A stretch of 64,000 nucleotides of DNA from Mucilaginibacter paludis DSM 18603. Its GTDB lineage: Bacteria > Bacteroidota > Bacteroidia > Sphingobacteriales > Sphingobacteriaceae. The position numbers and the translations under genes were made by a program. How positions within the stretch are numbered: position 1 is the stretch's first letter; each line of letters starts with the position of its first letter. Location of the stretch: positions 1,878,432 to 1,942,431 of the forward strand of contig NZ_CM001403.1 in the NCBI RefSeq assembly GCF_000166195.2, read 5' to 3'. The notes below the pieces were generated by a model. It had not been told where the DNA came from and did not search any database. It saw nothing but the letters and a program-made list of their open reading frames with translations. Shown one piece after another: positions 44,929 through 54,542 of the stretch.

Positions 44929-47900
44929 TTGGAAAAATTAGGACGGATTGCCCTTAAAACACTATTGTGGGTGATAGGCATTGTTATTTTGCTGGTATTA
45001 CTTGTATTGATTTTAATACAAGTTCCGGCAGTACAAAATTTCGCTAAGGACAAAGCCGTCACTTTTTTACAAAGCAAAATCAAAACCAAAGTTAAGATTG
45101 ACCGGCTAAGCGTAGAGTTCCCCAAAATGCTGGTTTTAGAGGGTGTTTATTTTGCCGATCAGAAAGGCGATACGCTTTTGGCCGGCGACAAGCTTAAGGT
45201 TAACATTACCATGATGCAGTTGCTCCACAAAAAGGTGGAGATCAACGAAATAAATTTGCAGGGAATTACAGCCAACGTGGTGCGGACTCCCGACAGCGCC
45301 TTTAACTATACCTATATCATGAAGGCTTTTATGGGCGAGCAAAAAAACGAACCCAAGCCTACCGATACTACGTCGACATTAAAATTCTCGCTGGATAAGG
45401 TTATCCTGGATAAGATCAACATCAAATATAATGATGCCATCAGCGGTAACAACGTTAAATTTTTACTGGGCCATTTTGATACACGGGTTAAAAACTTTGA
45501 CCTGGATAAGATGAAGTTCAACATTCCCAAGATTACTCTCGCCGGATTTGATGCCACCATCATCCAAACGCCCACCGGCCCAAGCGTTGTTGCTGCGCCA
45601 GATACAGCTGTTAAACCACTGAACCTGACTCTGGACCTGGGTGTGATTGATCTTTCCAAAATCAATGTAAATTACCAGGGCGGAGAAATGAAAACCAAGG
45701 TAAACCTGGGCAGATTGCTGGTTGAGATGGATAAAATAGATTTGAAGAACCAGAAAGTGGCGATCAAAAATATCCAACTTGAAAACACCAACGGACAGCT
45801 GTCGTTATTAAAACCACAAACTGTGCAGAAGGCCGTAGTAAAGGCCATTAAAAAAGCCGATACGCTGGTAGCATCTCCGCAAAGCGGTAAAGGGTGGTCG
45901 CTCGCCCTCAATAAAATCAGCCTCGTGAACGATAATGTTAAATTTGACAACGAGGCGCAAAAAGTTTTAGCCAAAGGGATTGATTTTGCGCACATGGATA
46001 TCCGTAATCTGAACGGAGACGCACAGGACATTGCTTATAGCCCCACCCAAATATCGGGCAGGGTAAATACTTTCGCTTTTAGCGATAAGAGCGGCCTGAA
46101 AGTGGAAAAATTTCATACAACGTTTTTATACGGCGAAAAGCAATCATACTTAAACGACCTGTACCTGCAAACCCCCTACACCGTTTTACAAAATCAGGTA
46201 CAAATAGGCTACCAGTCGTTAGCCGACATGACTGCTAAATTGGGCGAGTTACGCATTAATGCCAACTTAAACGGAAGTAAATTAGGCCTTCGGGATGTTC
46301 TAATATTGATGCCCACCATGGCCAGTATGGAGCCATTCAAAAGTTCGCCCAATGCCGTTTTTAAAGTAAACGGCAAAGTAAACGGACAGGTTAATAATTT
46401 GCGTATCCCCAACCTGGAGGTTACAGGTTTAAGCAATACGCACATCAAGGCATCGGCAACGCTAAAAGGCTTGCCCGATATGGCCAAGGCTTATTTTGAC
46501 GTTAAAATTGACGACTTTAATACCAGCGCTACGGATATTAACAAGCTTGCCCCCGCAGGCAGCATACCATCAAGTATACGTATACCTGCGGTGATGAATT
46601 TGAAAGGCATCTTTAAAGGAGGCATAAAAAACTTCAATACCAACTTAAACCTGCACTCGAGCGATGGAAACGTGGCGGCTATTGCCAGCATGAGCAGCGG
46701 CAAGGCCAAAGGCTCCGAAGTTTATTCGGCCGATATTAAGGCTAATAATTTAAATGCAGGCAAACTGCTGAAGCAAGAAAAGAATGTAGGCTACTTAACT
46801 TTAACGGCTAAGGTTAAAGGCTCGGGCACAGATATGAAAACCGCCGTTGCCCAATTTAGCGGCGATGTGGTGAGCGCCGATGTAATGGGTTACAAATACC
46901 ATAACCTGGTAATGAACGGAACCGCCAACCGGGGATTAATTAATGTTGCAGCGCGCATGAAGGATCCTAATATAAGCTTCGCGCTTAATGCCAAGGCCAA
47001 CATGACCAAGAAATATCCGGCTGTCAATATGACGTTGAACCTGGATAGCATTAACTTACAAAAGCTGCATTTTGCCAAAGATGACCTGCGCTTACATGGC
47101 AAGCTGATTGCGAACCTACCAACTGCCGACCCGGATTACCTGAACGGAAACATTAAGCTAACCGATATGATGGTAGCCAACAAGGGCCAGGTAATTCGTA
47201 TGGATTCGGTGATAGTACTGGCAACCGCCAATGCCGACAGCAGCACCTTGAGATTAAGAAGTGATATGCTTACCGCCCACCTGGCAGGTAAATACAAATT
47301 GACCGAAATGGCGCCCGCCTTGCAGGATGTGATTAATAAATATTTTAACACAGCACCGGCTAATGCCAAAACGGTTAAGGTAAAATATGCGGCACAGCAA
47401 TATGTTTTTGATGCCCGTTTGGTTAAAACGCCGTTGTTTACTCAATTTGTGCCCGATTTAAAACAACTGGACCCTGTAGTATTTAAAGGAAGCTTTGACA
47501 GCCAATCGGGCAAACTTGTAGTGAACGGATCGGCCACGAAGGTTGTTTATGGCACCAATATCGTTAATAACCTGAAGCTGAATATCAATACGGATAACGC
47601 TTTGAATTATAGCGTTACTGCCGACCAGGTAAAAGCATCGCAGGTTAATTTATTATACCCATCGATCACCGGCAACGCACAGAACAATAAGTTGACCACC
47701 ACAGTCCAGATCAGGGATGTGAACAAAAAAGAGCGATACCGCATAGCGGGTGTTTTAAGCACGATGGCTGGCGAATACCAGTTCAGCTTTTTACAAGACG
47801 GCCTGTTTTTGGACTATACACAGTGGACGGTTAGCGCCAATAACTCGCTGCAATTTGGCAGCAAGGGTATTATGGCTACCGATTTTGCCATCAGCAACGC

Positions 47901-50040
47901 CAACCAGGTATTAAGTGTAAATACATCGCCACCACAGTATAACGGGCCGTTAAACGTTGAATTTAAAAATTTTCGGATAGAAACCTTAACCAAACTGGCC
48001 GAGCAAGACGCCTTACTGGTAGGTGGTGTAATTAACGGCAGCGCCAATGTAACCAACCTGGATAAAGCGGTCACCTTTACATCAGACATCAATATATCCG
48101 ATTTTAACTTTAAAGGAGATACGCTCGGCAATATTGCCGCTAAAGTTAACAACCAAACCGCCAACGCCTTTGCAGCCAATGTAAGCATCACGGGCAAGGG
48201 TAACCAGGTTAATTTGGATGGCTTTTACTATACCGACAAAAGCAGCTTTGATATGAACCTGGATATTGTAAATCTGAACCTGAAAAGTATTGAAGGCTTC
48301 TCTTTCGGAAACCTCAAACAGGCAAGCGGTTCCATTAACGGCAAGCTCAAAATTACAGGTACTGCTGATGCGCCTAACGTGAGGGGAGATGTGAATTTCA
48401 ACAACGCGGCGGTTAACATTGCCATGATCAACTCGTACTATAAAATGCCTAACGAAAAGATCACCTTTAACAACGACAGCATTTTATTTAACAATTTCAC
48501 ACTGATCGACTCCGCAGGCAATAAGGCTGTAGTTGCAGGTACCATCTATACCAAAACCTATAAAGATTACAAGTTCGGGGTAGATATCTCGATGGATAAC
48601 TTCAGGGTTTTCAATGCCACGCAGGCCGACAGCAAATTGTATTATGGCCAGGTTTTTCTGGATACGCGCTTAAAAATACGCGGCGATATGAATAAACCTA
48701 TTGTAGATGGTAGCCTGAAGGTAAACGATAAAACCAAGCTAACTGTAGTATTGCCGCAAAGCGACCCTGGTATTGAGGATCGGAAAGGTGTGGTTGTTTT
48801 TGTAGATAAGAAGAAAACCAAGGCCGATTCGGTATTTAAAGGCAAACTTGATTCGCTGAAACGCTCCAGCATTACCGGCCTGGATGTTTCCATGAACCTC
48901 ACCATTGATAAAGAGGCTGATTTTACCATTGTGGTGGATGCGGCCAATGGAGATATTGTACATATTAAAGGCGACGCTCAATTAAACCTGGGTATCGATC
49001 CAAGCGGAAAAACCAATTTAACAGGAACATTTACTGTGAACGAAGGTTCGTACGACTTATCATACCTCACCATCAACCGGAAGTTTTCGTTTAAAAGAGG
49101 AAGTACCATAACCTGGCAGGGAGACCCTACCAGTGCTGCGCTGGATATGACAGCTATTTATATTGCTAACGTTCCGCCGATTGACCTGGTTGATAACCAA
49201 TTATCCGGCGAGACTGAACGTACCATGTACAAACAAAAGTTGCCTTTTAACGTGGAACTGACTTTAAGAAACGAACTTTTAAAGCCCGACATTACTTTCG
49301 GTATCACGCTGCCATCCAATACCAATTACAATGTGTCGTCGGATGTACTGTCAACCGTAAACAATAAACTTGATCAGCTCCGTCAGGATCCTAACGAATT
49401 GAATAAACAGGTATTTGCTGTTTTACTGCTCAACCACTTTATAGGCGAAAACCCTTTGCAAAGCCAGGGTGGCAGCACTACCGTAGAAGGCCAGGTACGG
49501 TCGAGCGTGAGTTCTTTGCTATCCGATCAATTAAACCAGTTAGCCGGTAACATGATAGCAGGCGTCGATCTCAATTTCAACCTGCAGTCTGGCGAGGATT
49601 ACTCATCGGGTACAGCAACCAACCGTACCGATTTAAATGTAGGTTTATCCAAACGCTTTTTAAACGACAGGCTCACCGTAAACGTAGGCAATAACTTTAA
49701 CCTGGAAGGGCAACAAGCTAATGAAAAGGCTACCAATATTGCCGGAGATATTTCTGTAAACTATAAATTGACCAAAGATGGCCGCTATATGGTGAGGGCC
49801 TACCGTAAAGACCAATATATTGTGATACAGGGCCAGGTAGTAGAAACCGGTGTTGGATTTGCCTTAACAGTAGATTTTAACCGCTTTAGCCAAATCTTCA
49901 GGACCAAAACCCGGCGCGAAAAAGAAATGATCAAAAATCAAAAGCAGCAGGAAAAGGAGCAGAAAGAAAAAGACAAGGAAAAAGAAAAAGCTGTAGAACA
50001 AACTGAAGATGATCAAAAAAAACAAAAAACTTCCAAATAA
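44929..50040 (+). CDS. tamB: TamB-type translocation/assembly module protein
   Basis: A 1703-residue envelope-spanning protein. Residues 12-34 form the inner-membrane anchor, the long middle is repetitive beta-taco sequence (AsmA/DUF490-like), and the C-terminal TamB domain contains LLKPDITFGITLPS and VFAVLLLNHFIGENPL. It ends in a Lys/Glu-rich tail. Start is TTG: a stop lies 18 bases upstream in frame and the next Met is past the anchor, so the TTG is needed. It is followed at once by tamL. It guides proteins or lipids between the membranes. Confidence 0.92.
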   Translation: MEKLGRIALKTLLWVIGIVILLVLLVLILIQVPAVQNFAKDKAVTFLQSKIKTKVKIDRLSVEFPKMLVLEGVYFADQKGDTLLAGDKLKVNITMMQLLHKKVEINEINLQGITANVVRTPDSAFNYTYIMKAFMGEQKNEPKPTDTTSTLKFSLDKVILDKINIKYNDAISGNNVKFLLGHFDTRVKNFDLDKMKFNIPKITLAGFDATIIQTPTGPSVVAAPDTAVKPLNLTLDLGVIDLSKINVNYQGGEMKTKVNLGRLLVEMDKIDLKNQKVAIKNIQLENTNGQLSLLKPQTVQKAVVKAIKKADTLVASPQSGKGWSLALNKISLVNDNVKFDNEAQKVLAKGIDFAHMDIRNLNGDAQDIAYSPTQISGRVNTFAFSDKSGLKVEKFHTTFLYGEKQSYLNDLYLQTPYTVLQNQVQIGYQSLADMTAKLGELRINANLNGSKLGLRDVLILMPTMASMEPFKSSPNAVFKVNGKVNGQVNNLRIPNLEVTGLSNTHIKASATLKGLPDMAKAYFDVKIDDFNTSATDINKLAPAGSIPSSIRIPAVMNLKGIFKGGIKNFNTNLNLHSSDGNVAAIASMSSGKAKGSEVYSADIKANNLNAGKLLKQEKNVGYLTLTAKVKGSGTDMKTAVAQFSGDVVSADVMGYKYHNLVMNGTANRGLINVAARMKDPNISFALNAKANMTKKYPAVNMTLNLDSINLQKLHFAKDDLRLHGKLIANLPTADPDYLNGNIKLTDMMVANKGQVIRMDSVIVLATANADSSTLRLRSDMLTAHLAGKYKLTEMAPALQDVINKYFNTAPANAKTVKVKYAAQQYVFDARLVKTPLFTQFVPDLKQLDPVVFKGSFDSQSGKLVVNGSATKVVYGTNIVNNLKLNINTDNALNYSVTADQVKASQVNLLYPSITGNAQNNKLTTTVQIRDVNKKERYRIAGVLSTMAGEYQFSFLQDGLFLDYTQWTVSANNSLQFGSKGIMATDFAISNANQVLSVNTSPPQYNGPLNVEFKNFRIETLTKLAEQDALLVGGVINGSANVTNLDKAVTFTSDINISDFNFKGDTLGNIAAKVNNQTANAFAANVSITGKGNQVNLDGFYYTDKSSFDMNLDIVNLNLKSIEGFSFGNLKQASGSINGKLKITGTADAPNVRGDVNFNNAAVNIAMINSYYKMPNEKITFNNDSILFNNFTLIDSAGNKAVVAGTIYTKTYKDYKFGVDISMDNFRVFNATQADSKLYYGQVFLDTRLKIRGDMNKPIVDGSLKVNDKTKLTVVLPQSDPGIEDRKGVVVFVDKKKTKADSVFKGKLDSLKRSSITGLDVSMNLTIDKEADFTIVVDAANGDIVHIKGDAQLNLGIDPSGKTNLTGTFTVNEGSYDLSYLTINRKFSFKRGSTITWQGDPTSAALDMTAIYIANVPPIDLVDNQLSGETERTMYKQKLPFNVELTLRNELLKPDITFGITLPSNTNYNVSSDVLSTVNNKLDQLRQDPNELNKQVFAVLLLNHFIGENPLQSQGGSTTVEGQVRSSVSSLLSDQLNQLAGNMIAGVDLNFNLQSGEDYSSGTATNRTDLNVGLSKRFLNDRLTVNVGNNFNLEGQQANEKATNIAGDISVNYKLTKDGRYMVRAYRKDQYIVIQGQVVETGVGFALTVDFNRFSQIFRTKTRREKEMIKNQKQQEKEQKEKDKEKEKAVEQTEDDQKKQKTSK

Positions 50041-50041
50041 A

Positions 50042-52345
50042 ATGATTAAGCACCTACCCTATCTATTTTTGTTGACTTTGATTATAGGCGGCTGTAGCAA
50101 CATAAAATATTTGCCTAAAAACGAAAAGTTATACACTGGCGCTAAAGTTATTATTACCGATAAGGATACTAAAAAGAGCGAAGCCAAGGCCTTAACTACC
50201 GAGCTAACCGATTTAACAAGGCCAAAACCCAATGGCTCAATTTTAGGGCTGCGCGTTAAATTATACTTGTACAATATCAGCAAGGGCAAAAAGAATTTCA
50301 TTTCGCGCTTTATTAACAAACTTGGCGAGCCGCCTGTATTGTTCAGTTCGGTAGATTTGGATCATAACGGTAAGGTGTTGACCAACCGCTTGCAAAACAA
50401 AGGTTATTTTCGTGCCCAGGTAACACCCGATAGCGCCATCAAAAACAAAACTGCTCAAGCGGTTTACAATACCCAAACCGGGCCCGTATTTAAAATACGC
50501 AAAGTGGTTTTCCCAAGGGATAGCGATAGTTTGGATACGGCGGTAACAGGTATATCTAAAAAATCATTCCTCAAGCCGGGCGATAATTATAACCTGGATG
50601 TGATTAAGAACGAAAGGATCAGGATTGACGCCCGTTTAAAGGAAGAAGGTTTTTACTTCTTCTCGCCTGATGATATCCTGCTGGAGGTGGACAGCACCAA
50701 TGCAGGCAAAAACATGGTTGACCTGTATGAAATAGTTAAACCAGAAACACCTGATAAGGCATGGGATATTTATACCATGGATAAAACCTATATCTATCCA
50801 CGCTATTCCCTTAGGGATACGGCGGCTAAGCTGGATTCGGCGGTCCACTACAACGATTATTACGTGATCGATCCCCGCAATACTATCCACCCTTATGTTT
50901 TTAAAGATGTGATAGCCCTGCATCCAGGCGAAGCTTATAACCGTACAGACCATAACCAGGCACTGAGCCGTTTTATAGATTTAGGCCCATACAAGTATGT
51001 TAAAAACCGGTTTGATATATCGCCGAAAGACACCTTAAAGCTTAATGCTTTTTACTACCTCACGCCTTATCCTAAAAAGTCGTTACGGTTTGAAACCCTG
51101 GTACGCACCACCTCAGCGAATTATAACGGTACACAGGTTAACTTAAGTTTCCGCAACCGGAATACCTTCAAGGGGGCAGAGCTTTTAACAGTATCATTAT
51201 TAGGGAGTACAGACCTACAGTTTGGCGGTCAAAACAATGGTTATAACGTATACCAGGCAGGTATACAAACCAGCCTGACCTGGCCCCGGTTTATCACTCC
51301 TTTTAACGTGACTACCAATAACGGCTTTTTGCCCCATACCCGGCTCCAGTTAGAATATGATTTAACAAACCGGACCAAGTTATATACCTTAAACACCTTT
51401 AGCGCATCGTACGCTTATTTATGGAAACAAGACATTCATATCCAGCACGAGTTAACGGTTTTTGGATTTAGCTATACCAACGCGGCCAACGTAACAAAAA
51501 TTTATACCGATAGTATATTACACACCCGAAACCCATCACTCAAACACGTAATTGATAACCAACTTACCTTTGGCCCAAGCTATAGCTATACTTACACTAA
51601 CACAACCGAAAGTTACAAGCGAAACACTTACTATTATAATGGCAAAATCAGCTTATCTGGTAATATTTTAGGTTTGGTAACGGGTGCCGATACCCTTGCC
51701 GGAAAACCTAAAGCCATATTTGGCACCAATTATAGCCAATATGTTAAGCTGGAAAGCGAATTAAGGTATTATCATAAAATAAGCCCCAATATAACCTGGG
51801 CAAGCCGTATTATCGGCGGCGCAGGCTTAACTTATGGCAACTCTACCATTATGCCTTACAGCCAGCAGTTTTTTGTGGGTGGCGCTAATAGCTTACGCGG
51901 TTTCAGGGCACGTTCGGTGGGGCCGGGCAGCTATTATCCCGATGCAACCATCACCAACGGATCAGGGTTTATCCCGGATGAATCGGGTGACATCAAGATT
52001 GAAGCCAACACAGAATTTCGCCCTAAATTGTTCAGCATTGTATATGGCGCACTGTTTTTAGATGCCGGTAATGTTTGGCTGCTACACAGTAACAACACCC
52101 AGCAAGGCGGCCAGCCCGGCGGAGCTTTCAATAAAAACTTTTTAAATGATATGGCCGTAGATGCCGGTTTGGGTTTACGTTTTGACCTTAGTGTTTTAGT
52201 GCTCCGTACCGACCTCGGCTTCCCGCTCCGCAAACCATGGTTGCCCGACGGACAACGCTGGGTAATTAACAAAATCGACTTTGGTAATGGAGGCTGGCGC
52301 GGCGACAACCTGGTGTTTAACTTAGCTATCGGGTATCCGTTTTAG
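50042..52345 (+). CDS. tamL: BamA/TamA-family outer-membrane lipoprotein (TamL)
   Basis: A 767-residue lipoprotein with a lipobox (LIIGGC), POTRA-like domains in the N-terminal half (SSVDLDHNGKVLTNRLQNKGYF, here by its core NRLQNKGYFRAQV) and a C-terminal Omp85 barrel with the motif FFVGGANSLRGFRARSVGPG (RGF motif). The ATG at 50042 follows the tamB stop by one base, implying coupling; an earlier in-frame ATG inside tamB is less likely because it would put extra basic residues before the signal. Lipidated TamA-like proteins paired with TamB are typical for Bacteroidota. Confidence 0.92.
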   Translation: MIKHLPYLFLLTLIIGGCSNIKYLPKNEKLYTGAKVIITDKDTKKSEAKALTTELTDLTRPKPNGSILGLRVKLYLYNISKGKKNFISRFINKLGEPPVLFSSVDLDHNGKVLTNRLQNKGYFRAQVTPDSAIKNKTAQAVYNTQTGPVFKIRKVVFPRDSDSLDTAVTGISKKSFLKPGDNYNLDVIKNERIRIDARLKEEGFYFFSPDDILLEVDSTNAGKNMVDLYEIVKPETPDKAWDIYTMDKTYIYPRYSLRDTAAKLDSAVHYNDYYVIDPRNTIHPYVFKDVIALHPGEAYNRTDHNQALSRFIDLGPYKYVKNRFDISPKDTLKLNAFYYLTPYPKKSLRFETLVRTTSANYNGTQVNLSFRNRNTFKGAELLTVSLLGSTDLQFGGQNNGYNVYQAGIQTSLTWPRFITPFNVTTNNGFLPHTRLQLEYDLTNRTKLYTLNTFSASYAYLWKQDIHIQHELTVFGFSYTNAANVTKIYTDSILHTRNPSLKHVIDNQLTFGPSYSYTYTNTTESYKRNTYYYNGKISLSGNILGLVTGADTLAGKPKAIFGTNYSQYVKLESELRYYHKISPNITWASRIIGGAGLTYGNSTIMPYSQQFFVGGANSLRGFRARSVGPGSYYPDATITNGSGFIPDESGDIKIEANTEFRPKLFSIVYGALFLDAGNVWLLHSNNTQQGGQPGGAFNKNFLNDMAVDAGLGLRFDLSVLVLRTDLGFPLRKPWLPDGQRWVINKIDFGNGGWRGDNLVFNLAIGYPF

Positions 52346-52388
52346 GGTTATTGGTTACTGGTTATTGGTTATTTGGAGAAAGCCGGGT

Positions 52389-52470
52389 ACCTAATACCCT
52401 TAATGACTTAATAACCTAATAACTCAATAACCTAATAACTTAACAACCTAATAACTACCAACCAATAACC
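52389..52470. repeat. Simple tandem repeat AATAACCTAATAACT
   Basis: About three to four copies of a ~15-16-bp unit (ACCTAATAACTnAATA) lie between tamL and mdh. Flanking GGTTATTGGTTA and CCAATAACCAAC stretches are loosely inverted. Looks like slippage-grown non-coding DNA. Confidence 0.65.
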
Positions 52471-52558
52471 AACCCACAAACTTAATCTGCATATCCTTTT
52501 AAAATAAAATGCGTTTAACTATCTTCGAAAAGTAATATCAACCATAATTATAATCCAG

Positions 52559-53497
52559 ATGAAGATAACCGTAATTGGCGCAGGCGCCGTAGGCGCTACG
52601 TGCGCTGATAATATTGCCCGCAGGGAGTTAGCCGAAGAACTAATTTTGTTAGATATCCGCGAAGGTTTTGCCGAAGGTAAGGCGATCGACATGATGCAGA
52701 CGGCCTCCTACCTGGGTTTTGATACCAAGGTTACCGGTGTGACTAATGATTACGCGGCGACAGCTGACTCGGAAGTAGTGGTGATTACATCGGGCTTGCC
52801 ACGTAAACCCGGCATGACCCGCGAAGAACTCATCGGAACCAACGCCGGTATTGTAAAGAGCGTAACCGAAAACGTTTTAAAATATTCGCCCAATACCATC
52901 ATCATCGTAGTATCCAACCCGATGGATACCATGAACTATTTAACCCTTAAAACTTCTGGCTTACCCAAAAACAAGATACTGGGGATGGGCGGTGCTTTGG
53001 ATTCTGCCCGTTTTAAATATTACCTGAGCCAGCAACTGGGCTGCTCGCCCGCCGACCTGAACGCGGTTGTAATTGGTGGCCACGGCGATACCACCATGAT
53101 CCCCCTGATAGCCCACGCTACCTGGAACAGCATCCCGGTTACTCAATTACTCAGCAAAGAGCAGCAGGATAAAATTGTTGCGGATACCATGGTGGGCGGC
53201 GCAACCTTAACCAAACTGATTGGCACATCAGCATGGTACGCGCCGGGTGCCGGAACCGCTGCTATGGTTGAAGCTATTGTACGCGATGAGAAAAAACTGA
53301 TCTCGTGCGGTGTTGCCTTAGATGGCGAATACGGCCAAAAAGATATTTCGCTTGTGGTGCCCGTGGTATTAGGAAAATCAGGATGGGAAAAGATAGTCGA
53401 TTTTAAACTGAGTGAAACCGAACAAGCCGAGTTTAACAAAAGTGCCGACGCGGTAAGGAATATGAATCAGATTTTAAAGGATTCGAATTTTATATAG
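52559..53497 (+). CDS. mdh: Malate dehydrogenase
   Basis: A 312-residue NAD-dependent dehydrogenase of the LDH/MDH fold. The Rossmann motif is GAGAVGATCADNIA (residues 7-20); the substrate loop is SGLPRKPGMTREEL, where Arg instead of Gln marks malate over lactate. VIGGHGDTTMIPL contains the catalytic His. It interconverts malate and oxaloacetate in the TCA cycle. It is a single-gene unit flanked by repeats on both sides. Confidence 0.96.
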   Translation: MKITVIGAGAVGATCADNIARRELAEELILLDIREGFAEGKAIDMMQTASYLGFDTKVTGVTNDYAATADSEVVVITSGLPRKPGMTREELIGTNAGIVKSVTENVLKYSPNTIIIVVSNPMDTMNYLTLKTSGLPKNKILGMGGALDSARFKYYLSQQLGCSPADLNAVVIGGHGDTTMIPLIAHATWNSIPVTQLLSKEQQDKIVADTMVGGATLTKLIGTSAWYAPGAGTAAMVEAIVRDEKKLISCGVALDGEYGQKDISLVVPVVLGKSGWEKIVDFKLSETEQAEFNKSADAVRNMNQILKDSNFI

Positions 53498-53543
53498 TTG
53501 TATTCACGGTGCAAATTGTTAGTAATTAGCATCCTTCTCCCGT

Positions 53544-53940
53544 CGTCATTGCGAGGAGGTACGACGAAGCAATCTCTATGCTATACAGAGCGAACCTGCA
53601 GAGCCGCTCTGCCTAAGTAGAGATTGCTTCGTCCCTCGCAATGACGCTTGGAGAGGTGTGATGGGTTATCAATAATCAGCTTCTTACCCCATCGTCATTG
53701 CGAGGAGGTACGACGAAGCAATCTCTATGCTATACAGGGCTAACTTGCAAAACCGCTCTGCCTATGTAGAGATTGCTTCGTCCCTCGCAATGACGCTTGG
53801 AGAGGTGTGATGATTTATCAATAATCAGCTTCCCCATCGTCATTGCGAGGAGGTACGACGAAGCAATCTCTAAGCTTTACAGGACAGACTTTCAAAGCCG
53901 CTCTGCCTACGTAGAGATTGCTTCGTACCTCGCAATGACG
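53544..53940. repeat. Three tandem palindromic repeats (103 bp each, ~147-bp period)
   Basis: Copies are at 53544-53646, 53693-53795 and 53838-53940. Each begins CGTCATTGCGAGG, has GACGAAGCAATCTCT near the left and AGAGATTGCTTCGT near the right and ends CTCGCAATGACG, so each folds into a long hairpin. The spacers contain TTATCAATAATCAGCTTC in two of the gaps. No protein frame is conserved. The CGTCATTGCGAGG head is related to the GTCATnnCGA repeats elsewhere in the window. Confidence 0.9.
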
Positions 53941-54004
53941 CTCGGAGAGAGCGCCAGCATAGCGATACAAAATTCTGATCATAAGCATTTCCGCTGTACA
54001 CACC

Positions 54005-54430
54005 ATGACAACCATCCCATTAAAAATTATTGAACTGCAAGGCGATGGCTACCATCCATTAGTAGAGGTTTTTATTTTTGGCAAAACCCACCTCCTGGTT
54101 CTGGATACCGGGGCATCAAAAACCGCATTCGACAGAGAGCTATTGCAGGAAGCCAACGAAGAAGCCGAATTTTTAGAGTCGGACAAATTATCAACCGGGC
54201 TGGGTACCAACAGCATGGCATCCTTTACCGCAACTATCCATGACATGCAGATCGGCACCCTCCGAATCCCGGCATTCGAAGTGGCTGTGCTCGATCTGTC
54301 GACCATCAACCATGCTTATGGACAGCTTAACCAGCCTCAGGTTCTTGGCGTATTGGGTGGCGATATTTTAATGCAGTATAAAGCTGTGATCGATTACGGC
54401 AACGAGACATTGACCCTAATATCCTATTAA
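54005..54430 (+). CDS. Retropepsin-like aspartic protease-fold protein
   Basis: A 141-residue protein of the gag-polyprotein-like aspartyl protease group. LVLDTGASKT (34-38 DTGAS) is the active-site motif, a flap-like region MASFTATIHD and the closing VLGVLGGDILMQYKAVIDYG complete a single lobe, so it would act as a dimer. It has no signal peptide. Its physiological target is unknown. It lies between the palindromic repeats and the DUF885 gene. Confidence 0.85.
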   Translation: MTTIPLKIIELQGDGYHPLVEVFIFGKTHLLVLDTGASKTAFDRELLQEANEEAEFLESDKLSTGLGTNSMASFTATIHDMQIGTLRIPAFEVAVLDLSTINHAYGQLNQPQVLGVLGGDILMQYKAVIDYGNETLTLISY

Positions 54431-54542
54431 CTTTTTCACTCGGCCTATTCCAAACCATCGGTTTGTGCTCTTAATTTAGAAAGTAACTACTTCTTTAAAA
54501 ATTAGTACTTATATTAGTTTCAGCTAATAACTTGACCATTCT

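Noticed and set aside
50009..50041. Earlier start for tamL inside tamB
   Set aside because: It would add a Lys/Asn-rich leader before the lipoprotein signal; the ATG at 50042 gives a normal signal and lipobox.
53544..53940. CRISPR array or tandem RNA genes
   Set aside because: Each unit is one long palindrome and the spacers are similar to each other; no tRNA-like or CRISPR-like structure.
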